A stretch of DNA of 6,125 nucleotides, taken from assembly GCF_946478885.1 (NCBI RefSeq), contig NZ_CAMLDX010000142.1, positions 1 to 6,125 on the forward strand, written 5' to 3'. This DNA comes from an uncultured Bacillus sp. GTDB lineage: Bacteria; Bacillota; Bacilli; Bacillales_B; DSM-18226. Positions 1 to 5,042 of the stretch are shown here, piece by piece. Each line of letters opens with the position of its first letter. The stretch's first letter is position 1. Both the position numbers and the translations under genes were made by a program. The notes beneath the pieces are model-generated. The model was not told the origin of the DNA and made no database searches. It saw only the letters and a program-made list of their open reading frames with translations.

Positions 1-1196
1 CTTACAAAAAAGTAAATAATAGAATGGCCTCCACCAAGAATTAAGAACAAATAAGGCATACTTCGTTTTATATCAACATAATGGATCATCACCAAAAAGA
101 CGAGTATTGAAATCACTCTGCCAGCATTCAGGAAGATTTCTCTGACCACAATATATTCGATTCTCATTTCAGCTGCCTTCCATCCGCTCCCGATCACATC
201 ATAGGTGATGGACATCAAAGGAACCAACAGCAGTGGATAGCCGATTGCAATGGATGTCGCGTAGACTAAAAGTCTTGTATATGTGACATCAAAGGCAATT
301 AAGAAAAGAGAGGCATAAAGCAGGACTCCGCCTGCTAAAACAGCCTTTAAACGGTGTTTTTTTTTGAGAAACCGGGAGACAACAAAATACGCGAGAAATG
401 AAACGGCTGAATTTAACAGGCCGTATGTACCCAAGGCCATCTCCGTTCCTGTCGAAATAAAGACCATAACGGAAATCAAAAAAGCAAAAATTCCTTCGCG
501 CAATCCTTGGCAAAATGTTGCATTCGTTACCATACACCAGTTGTAATTATGCCTTCTCTCCGTAAAAATCCTTGTAAAGCAAAATTTCCCGTGTGCAGGT
601 CGGCGTTTTAAAAAAAAGCTTAAAAAAACAGCAAAAGAAAACAAGCCAAGGGAAATCGTGAAAATAACCGTGTAGCCGGTAAATTTTTCGAGCTTGGAAA
701 TAATAAAGCCCGCCGCAATCGGACCGATCATTCCCCCGACTGAAGTGAGAATTCCTAGAAAGCCATTGAAAAAATCCCTTGTTTCCGGCTCTGTAATCTC
801 AAAGGTCAGCACATTAAAGGCAAGCCAATAAAAACCATAGCCGATCCCCAACAGAGCGCCAAGAAGCAGTAAAAATTGTGCAACGGCTGTGCCGAATGCC
901 AGAACCGTTAAATAGAAGAGAGCGAGAAAAATGACCCCGATGCGCAACACAATTACTCTGTCAATTTTTTTCGCCCATCTCCCGGCAAGAATAAAGGTGA
1001 GGGGCTGGGCAACAACCACAGCCAGATTGTATAAGCCGATATCTTTCAGTTCACCCGTCTGTTTCCACAGGTAAATATTCACAAATGTATTGGACAAGGC
1101 CACACTTAACGCATAAAGCCCGCCAATAAGAAGCAAAAGCGTCAAATCCTTTGTCAGCTCTACTTCACCTAATAAATGCTTTCTAAATTTACTCAT
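1..1196 (-). CDS. yqgE: YqgE-like major facilitator superfamily transporter, partial (C-terminus beyond left edge)
   Basis: This is an open reading frame of 398 codons without a stop, read leftward from ATG at 1194-1196 to the window edge, so the C-terminus is missing. The protein is strongly hydrophobic, with many membrane-length segments (for example about residues 18-38, 55-71, 82-102, 105-130, 147-167, 174-196, 233-250, 257-275, 285-302, 308-331, 357-372 and 381-397), as expected for a 12-helix MFS carrier. GRWAKKIDR at residues 72-80, between helices 2 and 3, resembles MFS motif A. A charged, His-rich stretch at about 197-218 fits the central cytoplasmic loop. The substrate cannot be read from the sequence. 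The name rests on similarity to B. subtilis YqgE and on its position near sodA. It lies 71 bp downstream of the radical SAM gene on the same strand, with no clear promoter of its own, so it is probably co-transcribed. GAGGAG (1204-1209) is the ribosome binding site, 7 nt from the start, and lies inside a hairpin. Confidence 0.85.
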   Translation of the reverse strand, partial: MSKFRKHLLGEVELTKDLTLLLLIGGLYALSVALSNTFVNIYLWKQTGELKDIGLYNLAVVVAQPLTFILAGRWAKKIDRVIVLRIGVIFLALFYLTVLAFGTAVAQFLLLLGALLGIGYGFYWLAFNVLTFEITEPETRDFFNGFLGILTSVGGMIGPIAAGFIISKLEKFTGYTVIFTISLGLFSFAVFLSFFLKRRPAHGKFCFTRIFTERRHNYNWCMVTNATFCQGLREGIFAFLISVMVFISTGTEMALGTYGLLNSAVSFLAYFVVSRFLKKKHRLKAVLAGGVLLYASLFLIAFDVTYTRLLVYATSIAIGYPLLLVPLMSITYDVIGSGWKAAEMRIEYIVVREIFLNAGRVISILVFLVMIHYVDIKRSMPYLFLILGGGHSIIYFFV

Positions 1197-1228
1197 AAAA
1201 AAACTCCTCTTTATTTCTAAAGAGTAGT
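1197..1228 (-). promoter_or_regulatory. RBS-sequestering hairpin with T-run at the yqgE start (possible attenuator)
   Basis: On the minus strand, CTCTTTA (1218-1224) pairs perfectly with TAAAGAG (1207-1213) around a GAAA tetraloop (1214-1217). Beyond one A/G mismatch, ACT (1226-1228) pairs with AGT (1203-1205), giving 10 pairs over 11 positions. The 3' arm contains the whole GAGGAG ribosome binding site (1204-1209). Seven T residues (1197-1203) follow and run straight into the yqgE ATG. The structure could mask the ribosome binding site, act as an intrinsic terminator between the radical SAM gene and yqgE, or both. The pairing is seen directly; any effect on expression is inference. Confidence 0.5.
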
Positions 1229-1267
1229 CTTTACAAATTGGCAGATGTTATGCAAAAAGAGCTGTGA

Positions 1268-2404
1268 TCATTTGACCGCAATCTTTTCCCGCTGATGATA
1301 GGCCTTCATCGGCATATACACACAATACGGGTCACTCTCTAAGTAATCACCTGTCATATTATAGGCTCGGGAACGATTTCCTCCACAGACATAGTGAAAT
1401 TCACAAACCGCACATTTCCCCTTCAGTAAATCAGGATTCTTCAGTTTTTTAAACAGTGGTGAGTAGCAATAAATCACTTCTAATAATTCATCCTTTACAT
1501 TCCCTGCTTTAATCGGCATTATCCGGCTCGGATACACATCTCCATTATGGTTGATGTACAGAGTGCCCTTGCCGTCATTTAATACACACGGAGCGTAATT
1601 TAACAAACGTTTGACCCCTTCAGGCCCTTCCAACAGTGCTTTTTGATATTCTAAGGTATGGGAATCAAGCTGCAACTGCCGCATCTTATTTTGAATCACG
1701 ACTCGTTGATAGTGCTGTCCGTATGTTGTTTTGATTGGAAATGGCACATTGGTGCTGAAATCATACAGCCATTGAAAAAAAAGCTCGTGTTCACTAGCAG
1801 ATAATGGAGGGATTTCCGAATTTCCCGGCGTCGGCACCAGCATAATAATATTCCAAAGACAAATATCAAGCGTTCTAACAAGCTTGGCCATTTCTCTTAT
1901 TTTATCGTAATTAATCTTGCTTACAACCGTATTAATCTGTCTCGAAATTCCGATTTCCTTTAAATAAGATAAAGAATGCATGGTTAAGTCAAAGGTACCC
2001 GGGACTCCGCAAAGTGCATCATGAGAATGAACATCAGGACCGTCAAGATAAAACGACCATTTGCTGATGCCGATATCTTTTGCCCGTTGCATTACTTCTT
2101 TTGTAACATTGCTGGTTGCGCTCGTAGAAATAGCTACCTTTAAACCTTTATCTATTCCATACTGTGCTAAATCAAAGAAATCGGAACGGGAAAAAACATC
2201 TCCGCCTGTCAGAACAAGAAGTGGGTTATCCATTTCAGTTATTTCATCAATTAACCGCATTCCTTCGCGAAAGGTCAATTCATCCGGTTCTCTGTCTGTC
2301 TGTGTCTTCAATTGACAGTGCAGACATTTTAAGCTGCAACTTCGGGTCATTTCCCAAATAACAACAAATGGATTCTGATTCATTTCACAGGACTTCGTCT
2401 CCAT
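1268..2404 (-). CDS. Radical SAM/SPASM domain protein (TIGR04053-like family)
   Basis: This 378-residue protein has the radical SAM signature CX3CX2C at C23, C27 and C30, which binds the [4Fe-4S] cluster that cleaves S-adenosylmethionine. GGD at 67-69 is the SAM-binding element; the usual Pro after it is replaced by Val. The C-terminal third is a SPASM-type region for auxiliary Fe-S clusters: C273, GDVYPS at 288-293, C331, C334, C340 (CX2CX5C), GGNRSRA at 341-347 and C361. Overall it resembles the Bacillus radical SAM/SPASM family I know as TIGR04053 (BA_1875-like), related to the MoaA/NirJ/PqqE-type enzymes. The substrate is unknown. No plausible short precursor peptide lies next to it, so peptide modification is not supported. 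The start has TAGGAGG (2414-2420) 9 nt upstream; Met8 (ATG at 2381-2383) is a less well supported alternative. It follows sodA on the same strand after 262 bp and precedes yqgE by 71 bp. The enzyme should be cytoplasmic and oxygen-sensitive. Family assignment is firm at superfamily level, tentative at subfamily level. Confidence 0.9.
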   Translation of the reverse strand: METKSCEMNQNPFVVIWEMTRSCSLKCLHCQLKTQTDREPDELTFREGMRLIDEITEMDNPLLVLTGGDVFSRSDFFDLAQYGIDKGLKVAISTSATSNVTKEVMQRAKDIGISKWSFYLDGPDVHSHDALCGVPGTFDLTMHSLSYLKEIGISRQINTVVSKINYDKIREMAKLVRTLDICLWNIIMLVPTPGNSEIPPLSASEHELFFQWLYDFSTNVPFPIKTTYGQHYQRVVIQNKMRQLQLDSHTLEYQKALLEGPEGVKRLLNYAPCVLNDGKGTLYINHNGDVYPSRIMPIKAGNVKDELLEVIYCYSPLFKKLKNPDLLKGKCAVCEFHYVCGGNRSRAYNMTGDYLESDPYCVYMPMKAYHQREKIAVK

Positions 2405-2445
2405 AAGCCAAAACCTCCTAGTTTACACAGCACACCTTTACGAGA

Positions 2446-2474
2446 AATATAGCATATTTCCAATAAATTGAAAG
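2446..2474 (-). promoter_or_regulatory. Candidate sigma-A promoter of the radical SAM gene (extended -10)
   Basis: On the minus strand, TATATT (2446-2451) matches TATAAT at 5 of 6 positions and is preceded by TGC (2452-2454), an extended -10 element. The -35 candidate CTTTCA (2469-2474) is weak (3 of 6) at a 17-nt spacing, as is common when the -10 is extended. Transcription would start near 2439, giving a leader of about 35 nt with the AGGAGG ribosome binding site. Confidence 0.45.
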
Positions 2475-2484
2475 TTAGGTATAT

Positions 2485-2494
2485 CACTATAGTG
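2485..2494. promoter_or_regulatory. Perfect 10-bp palindrome CACTATAGTG, possible operator
   Basis: CACTATAGTG is a perfect palindrome just upstream of the -35 element of the radical SAM promoter, centred about 50 bp before the predicted transcription start. That is a typical place for an activator site or an upstream operator. I cannot match it to a named Bacillus regulator, and it does not fit the Fnr consensus. Confidence 0.3.
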
Positions 2495-2540
2495 TAAAGA
2501 ACGGGATAGGGAACTGAGAAGGGATGAAAGCCGCTAAATG

Positions 2541-2650
2541 GAGCTGTCCCGAAAGCAAAGGTGTCAGGCACCACACTCCAATATTCCTTTGCATAAATCT
2601 GCAGGGGATATCAATCAATGGTGGATGCCTGACACCTGATAGGACAGCTC
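2541..2650. repeat. Nested inverted-repeat element with GGTGTCAGGCA core (REP/MITE-like)
   Basis: Two sets of perfect inverted arms are nested. The outer arms are GAGCTGTCC (2541-2549) and GGACAGCTC (2642-2650). The inner arms are GGTGTCAGGCA (2560-2570) and TGCCTGACACC (2626-2636), extended past a single bulged A (2625) by CCAC (2571-2574) pairing with GTGG (2621-2624). About 46 nt lie in the loop. I recall GGTGTCAGGCACC as a frequent intergenic repeat in some Bacillaceae genomes, sometimes near REP-associated transposases, but this window alone does not show copy number. The element sits 16 bp beyond the sodA stop, so its RNA could fold as a large hairpin at the 3' end of the sodA message. 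There is no T-run to make it a standard terminator. Confidence 0.7.
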
Positions 2651-2666
2651 TCATGCAGGTGAATAT

Positions 2667-3275
2667 TCATCTAGCTGCATCATAGCGTTTGGCTACTTCG
2701 TCCCAATTAATCACGTAAAAGAAATTGTTAATATATTCTGGACGACGGTTTTGATAGGTTAAATAATAAGCATGCTCCCAAACGTCAATGCCAAGAATCG
2801 GCGTTTTTCCTTCCATTAACGGCGAGTCTTGGTTTGGAGTGCTGGAAACTTCCAGTTCACCATTGTGAACCGTAAGCCAGGCCCACCCTGAACCAAAACG
2901 ACCCGCCGCAGCCTTTGAAAATTGATCTTTAAAGCCTTCAAAGCTGCCAAACTTATTCTTTATCGCATCTGCTAATGCTCCAGACGGTACACCGCCGGCA
3001 TTAGGTGCAAGAATACGCCAGAACAAAGAGTGGTTTGCATGTCCACCACCGTTATTCCGTACAGCTGTACGGACCGATTCCGGTACGGAATGCAGATTGG
3101 CAATCACTTCTTCGACTGTCTTGGAAAGAAGCTCCGAATTTCCTTCGAGAGCGTTATTTAAATTTGTTACATAAGTGTTATGGTGCTTTGTATGGTGAAT
3201 ATTCATCGTTTCTTTATCAATATAAGGTTCTAATGCATCATATGCATAAGGTAGCGGCGGTAATTCAAATGCCAT
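2667..3275 (-). CDS. sodA: Superoxide dismutase, manganese type
   Basis: This 202-residue enzyme converts superoxide to oxygen and hydrogen peroxide in the cytoplasm. The four metal ligands are present: H27, H82, D164 and H168, the last two in the family signature DVWEHAYY (164-171). The Mn-type pattern [11 protein letters not shown] (76-86) and the active-site Gln149 point to manganese rather than iron. Length and the N-terminus [15 protein letters not shown] match Bacillus SodA. The ATG at 3273-3275 is chosen because Bacillus homologues begin MAFEL and because GGAGG (3286-3290) lies 10 nt upstream. Reading further up to 3302 adds nine unrelated residues and puts the ribosome binding site inside the gene. 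It is divergent from fnr, with 353 bp between them, and is followed by the inverted-repeat element and then the radical SAM gene on the same strand. Confidence 0.97.
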   Translation of the reverse strand: MAFELPPLPYAYDALEPYIDKETMNIHHTKHHNTYVTNLNNALEGNSELLSKTVEEVIANLHSVPESVRTAVRNNGGGHANHSLFWRILAPNAGGVPSGALADAIKNKFGSFEGFKDQFSKAAAGRFGSGWAWLTVHNGELEVSSTPNQDSPLMEGKTPILGIDVWEHAYYLTYQNRRPEYINNFFYVINWDEVAKRYDAAR

Positions 3276-3285
3276 AGCAAACATT

Positions 3286-3290
3286 CCTCC
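3286..3290 (-). promoter_or_regulatory. sodA ribosome binding site (decides the start)
   Basis: GGAGG on the minus strand, within AGGGAGGAAT, lies 10 nt before the ATG of MAFEL. An upstream in-frame ATG at 3300-3302 has this site inside its own coding frame and would give a nine-residue extension not seen in the family, so the downstream start is preferred. Confidence 0.75.
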
Positions 3291-3321
3291 CTGTAAACAC
3301 ATTTTTCAATATTTCAGCCCT

Positions 3322-3344
3322 CTTCATTGGAAAGGTTCCAGAAG
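3322..3344 (-). promoter_or_regulatory. Hairpin in the sodA leader
   Basis: CTTC (3322-3325) pairs with GAAG (3341-3344), and TGGAA (3328-3332) pairs with TTCCA (3336-3340), with a 2-nt bulge and a 3-nt loop, nine pairs in all. A further TGGAA at 3346-3350 can pair with the same TTCCA, so a competing but weaker hairpin exists. It lies about 45-70 nt before the sodA start codon. A role in RNA stability or control is inference. Confidence 0.35.
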
Positions 3345-3484
3345 ATGGAAGAAACATACGTGAACAACAAATAGTATTGATCTTTTAGGAGAAAATATAC
3401 AAAAAATTATTCTAATATTACTGTTTTTTTCGTATCATAATAAATAGACCACAATCATTGTAAGTCACAAAAAGTTCGAAAAAT

Positions 3485-3499
3485 TGTCATTGCAGCACA
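3485..3499. promoter_or_regulatory. Degenerate second Fnr-like motif, short spacer
   Basis: TGTCA-N5-GCACA repeats the same half-sites as the site at 3524-3539, exactly 39 bp upstream, but its spacer is one base too short for the TGTGA-N6-TCACA consensus. It may be a decayed duplicate, a weak site or chance in an AT-rich region. Confidence 0.25.
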
Positions 3500-3523
3500 A
3501 AACAGCACGGTGTCAACGATATT

Positions 3524-3539
3524 TGTCATATCTGGCACA
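3524..3539. promoter_or_regulatory. Candidate Fnr box upstream of fnr
   Basis: TGTCA-TATCTG-GCACA matches the Fnr/Crp consensus TGTGA-N6-TCACA at 8 of 10 positions with the correct 6-base spacer, and lies within a symmetric ATTTGT-N10-ACAAAT frame (3521-3542). Its centre is about 72 bp before the predicted fnr transcription start, a spacing like class I activation by Crp-family proteins. This suggests autoregulation. It lies about 100 bp from the weak sodA promoter candidate, so direct control of sodA is less likely. Binding is not shown by the sequence. Confidence 0.45.
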
Positions 3540-3569
3540 AATTGATTTCCAAAAATAGTCAAACTTATA

Positions 3570-3597
3570 TTGACATGTTATTAATATTTGATTAAAT
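3570..3597 (+). promoter_or_regulatory. Sigma-A promoter of fnr
   Basis: A perfect -35 TTGACA (3570-3575) is followed after 16 nt by TTAAAT (3592-3597, 4 of 6) with an extended -10 TG at 3589-3590. Transcription would begin near 3603-3604. The leader is short, about 25 nt, and contains AAGGAGTGAT (3616-3625), a strong ribosome binding site 7 nt from the start codon. Confidence 0.6.
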
Positions 3598-3628
3598 CTT
3601 AAGTATAGATTGAAAAAGGAGTGATCAT

Positions 3629-4336
3629 ATGGCGACTAATATAAAAGAATTACAAATTTCATTATATAGTTTATTAATTCAATATTTTATTGATAAAGAA
3701 CCTGTACAAAGGGTACCAATGGGTACCTATCTATTTCAGGAAAAAGAAGAAGTGGAAAATGTTTATATTCTAATTCAAGGAAGCGTTTCCGTTGGAAGAT
3801 TTCATGTAAAAGGAAAAGAATTTATTTTGAAAATATTAGGCGGAGAAGAACTGATTATTGAATATCAATTATTCACGAAACATCCAGTCTATCATTTATT
3901 TACAAAGACAATGACTGATTGTGAATTAATCGTCATCAAGAAAAAGCAGTTTGAGGAATATGCCTTAAGTGAGCCTGCCGTACTTGGAGCCATAACCAGC
4001 TGGATGAGTACACGTTACTTAAAATCACAGATGAAATGTATGGATTTAATTATGAATGGAAAAAAGGGCGGCTTGTACTCCATCCTCATCCGCCTTTGCA
4101 ACAGTCATGGCATCCTAACCGAAAACGGCATTGTCATTGATATTCCATTAACACATCAAGAATTGGCTAACCTAACATATGGAACAAGAGAAGTAGTACA
4201 AAGAATGTTGAAAGAACTCCGGGAAAATGATGTTCTTGACTACGATCAACAACGCTTTACCGTGAAAAATTTAGCTTATTTACGGAAAGAAGTAGACTGT
4301 CAGCAATGTGGCAGGGAAATTTGCGGAATTAACTAA
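3629..4336 (+). CDS. fnr: Fnr-type oxygen-responsive transcription regulator (Crp/Fnr family)
   Basis: This 235-residue regulator has the Crp/Fnr layout: an N-terminal cyclic-nucleotide-binding-type beta-barrel (about 25-115), a dimerisation helix (about 115-145) and a C-terminal winged helix-turn-helix (about 170-215). C224, C227 and C232 form a CX2CX4C cluster at the extreme C-terminus, the arrangement of B. subtilis Fnr, where three such cysteines and an Asp (D141) hold an oxygen-labile [4Fe-4S] cluster. D139 in CMDLIMNGKKG occupies the Asp position. The recognition helix TREVVQRML has R187, E188 and R192, the Crp-like set that reads TGTGA half-sites. By analogy it would bind DNA when oxygen is absent and control anaerobic genes, such as those for nitrate respiration and fermentation. 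It is divergent from sodA, ends in its own terminator, and is not next to narK as in B. subtilis. An ArfM- or other Crp-like paralogue is possible, but the ligand set favours Fnr. Confidence 0.88.
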   Translation: MATNIKELQISLYSLLIQYFIDKEPVQRVPMGTYLFQEKEEVENVYILIQGSVSVGRFHVKGKEFILKILGGEELIIEYQLFTKHPVYHLFTKTMTDCELIVIKKKQFEEYALSEPAVLGAITSWMSTRYLKSQMKCMDLIMNGKKGGLYSILIRLCNSHGILTENGIVIDIPLTHQELANLTYGTREVVQRMLKELRENDVLDYDQQRFTVKNLAYLRKEVDCQQCGREICGIN

Positions 4337-4367
4337 TATATCTCAGAGTAGACGAGAGCTGTGTGAC

Positions 4368-4405
4368 AAAATCAACCGATCCAAGGATATTGGTTGATTT
4401 TTTTT
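4368..4405 (+). terminator. Intrinsic terminator of fnr
   Basis: AAAATCAACC (4368-4377) pairs perfectly with GGTTGATTTT (4392-4401) around a 14-nt loop, and a run of eight T residues (4398-4405) follows. It lies about 30 nt after the fnr stop, so fnr is probably a single-gene transcript. Confidence 0.9.
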
Positions 4406-4440
4406 GAGCTTGGTTCTACTATTTGTTTATCTCCATCCTC

Positions 4441-4458
4441 TGACTGCTTTTGCAGTCA
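4441..4458. other. Small hairpin in the fnr-yqfZ gap
   Basis: TGACTGC (4441-4447) and GCAGTCA (4452-4458) form a perfect 7-bp stem with a TTTT loop. No T-run follows on either strand, so it is not a typical terminator. The rest of the gap between the fnr terminator and the next gene (4406-4571) shows no clear promoter or gene. Confidence 0.4.
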
Positions 4459-4571
4459 AGTTAATGTCGTCTGGAACTGATACCACATACGGACTTTCTC
4501 CGGATAAGCCGTTCTATTGATGGCTGGACATGCATATAGATGTGTATATCGCTGTTCAGGAGGGAAGGTAG

Positions 4572-4919
4572 ATGAAGCGTTTAGCTGGACTAATTCTCAT
4601 GATTACCATTTTATATTCCATTTATTACGATATCAGTTACGGGACCCTGACTGCTATTTCCTCTATGTCTACTTCCTCTTCTGAAACAGCTCCCAAAACC
4701 GCACCACAATCCAAACCTGAACTCCCCTATTTCAAGAAAAAGGTAGCGAACGGTGATACCGTTCTATCGATCCTAGAAGAGCATCTCAATGGCCCTATTC
4801 CTGTCCCTATTGCTGATGTCGTCACAGATTTCAAAAAATTAAATAATGGACTGGCGCCGCAGGATATTCAGCCGGGAAAAACCTATAAATTTCCGCTTTA
4901 TTCAAAAACATCCGAATAA
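4572..4919 (+). CDS. yqfZ: YqfZ-like membrane-anchored LysM-domain protein
   Basis: This small protein of 115 residues has a short basic start (MKR) and a hydrophobic segment at about 4-22 that acts as a signal anchor or signal peptide. A low-complexity Ser/Thr/Pro/Lys linker (about 30-52) leads into a LysM-like domain (about 54-110): a VANGDTVLSI opening, a central helix with DFKKLNNGL, and a QPGKTYKFPLY closing typical of LysM. LysM modules bind N-acetylglucosamine polymers such as peptidoglycan, so the protein probably sits at the outer face of the membrane in the cell wall. The identity with B. subtilis YqfZ is inferred from its place beside ispG and its size; no precise role is known to me. 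The start is supported by AGGAGG (4558-4563) 8 nt upstream. It lies 123 bp before ispG on the same strand. Confidence 0.75.
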   Translation: MKRLAGLILMITILYSIYYDISYGTLTAISSMSTSSSETAPKTAPQSKPELPYFKKKVANGDTVLSILEEHLNGPIPVPIADVVTDFKKLNNGLAPQDIQPGKTYKFPLYSKTSE

Positions 4920-4931
4920 CAGTTGCTCCCT

Positions 4932-4950
4932 GGCAAAAAAGCTTTTTTCC
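4932..4950. terminator. Possible weak terminator after yqfZ
   Basis: The perfect palindrome AAAAAAGCTTTTTT (4935-4948) flanked by GG and CC (4932-4933, 4949-4950) lies 12 bp beyond the yqfZ stop. It can form an A/T-rich hairpin whose own arm supplies the T-run, but the stem is weak, so the call is tentative. Confidence 0.3.
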
Positions 4951-4957
4951 AACTTCC

Positions 4958-4987
4958 TTGTCAACTTCGCCTGTTCATTGCTACAAT
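4958..4987 (+). promoter_or_regulatory. Sigma-A promoter of ispG
   Basis: TTGTCA (4958-4963, 5 of 6) and TACAAT (4982-4987, 5 of 6) are separated by 18 nt. The -10 is preceded by TGC, an extended -10 element. Transcription would start near 4994, leaving a leader of about 50 nt. This suggests ispG is transcribed independently of yqfZ. Confidence 0.65.
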
Positions 4988-5025
4988 AATAAAGGATTGT
5001 AAAATATGAGAAATTTTTTTCAATT

Positions 5026-5032
5026 AAAGGAG
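5026..5032 (+). promoter_or_regulatory. ispG ribosome binding site (supports a TTG start)
   Basis: AAAGGAG lies 10 nt before the TTG at 5043. An in-frame TAA at 5025-5027 closes the frame just upstream, and the first in-frame ATG is 30 codons further on, inside the conserved sequence [10 protein letters not shown] is therefore the only sensible start. Confidence 0.75.
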
Positions 5033-5042
5033 CGAATCACTC

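Larger units (their letters stand above)
3276..3628. promoter_or_regulatory. Divergent sodA/fnr control region (no gene)
   Basis: This 353-bp AT-rich stretch has no credible coding sequence. It holds the fnr promoter and an Fnr-like site on the right. On the left it holds the sodA leader with a hairpin. A weak sodA promoter candidate reads on the minus strand: CTTACA (3459-3464, 4 of 6) and TATTAT (3437-3442, 5 of 6) spaced by 16 nt, which would give a leader of about 155 nt. The motif TGTCA occurs three times (3485-3489, 3511-3515, 3524-3528) and GCACA twice (3495-3499, 3535-3539), concentrated in about 55 bp. Confidence 0.6.

Noticed and set aside
289..546. Short frames on both strands within the yqgE region, suggesting a broken transporter gene
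   Set aside because: The minus-strand frame from 1196 is uninterrupted to the window edge and encodes an MFS protein throughout. These frames are shadows.
2380..2574. Minus-strand 64-codon frame upstream of the radical SAM gene, considered as a precursor peptide
   Set aside because: It starts inside the inverted-repeat element, overlaps the radical SAM start in another frame, covers that gene's promoter and has no convincing ribosome binding site.
3005..3277. Plus-strand 90-codon frame opposite sodA
   Set aside because: It lies wholly antisense to sodA and shows no recognisable protein features.
3276..3302. Upstream ATG extending SodA by nine residues
   Set aside because: The extension is not part of the family, contains the ribosome binding site in its coding frame, and lacks its own good ribosome binding site.
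3428..3446. Possible PerR box near the sodA promoter candidate
   Set aside because: The best alignment to TTATAATNATTATAA matches only about 9 of 14 positions in an AT-rich region, which is not enough.
3581..3609. Alternative fnr promoter TTAATA with TATAGA
   Set aside because: Both hexamers are imperfect, and the start would fall in or next to the ribosome binding site. The TTGACA promoter with extended -10 is better.
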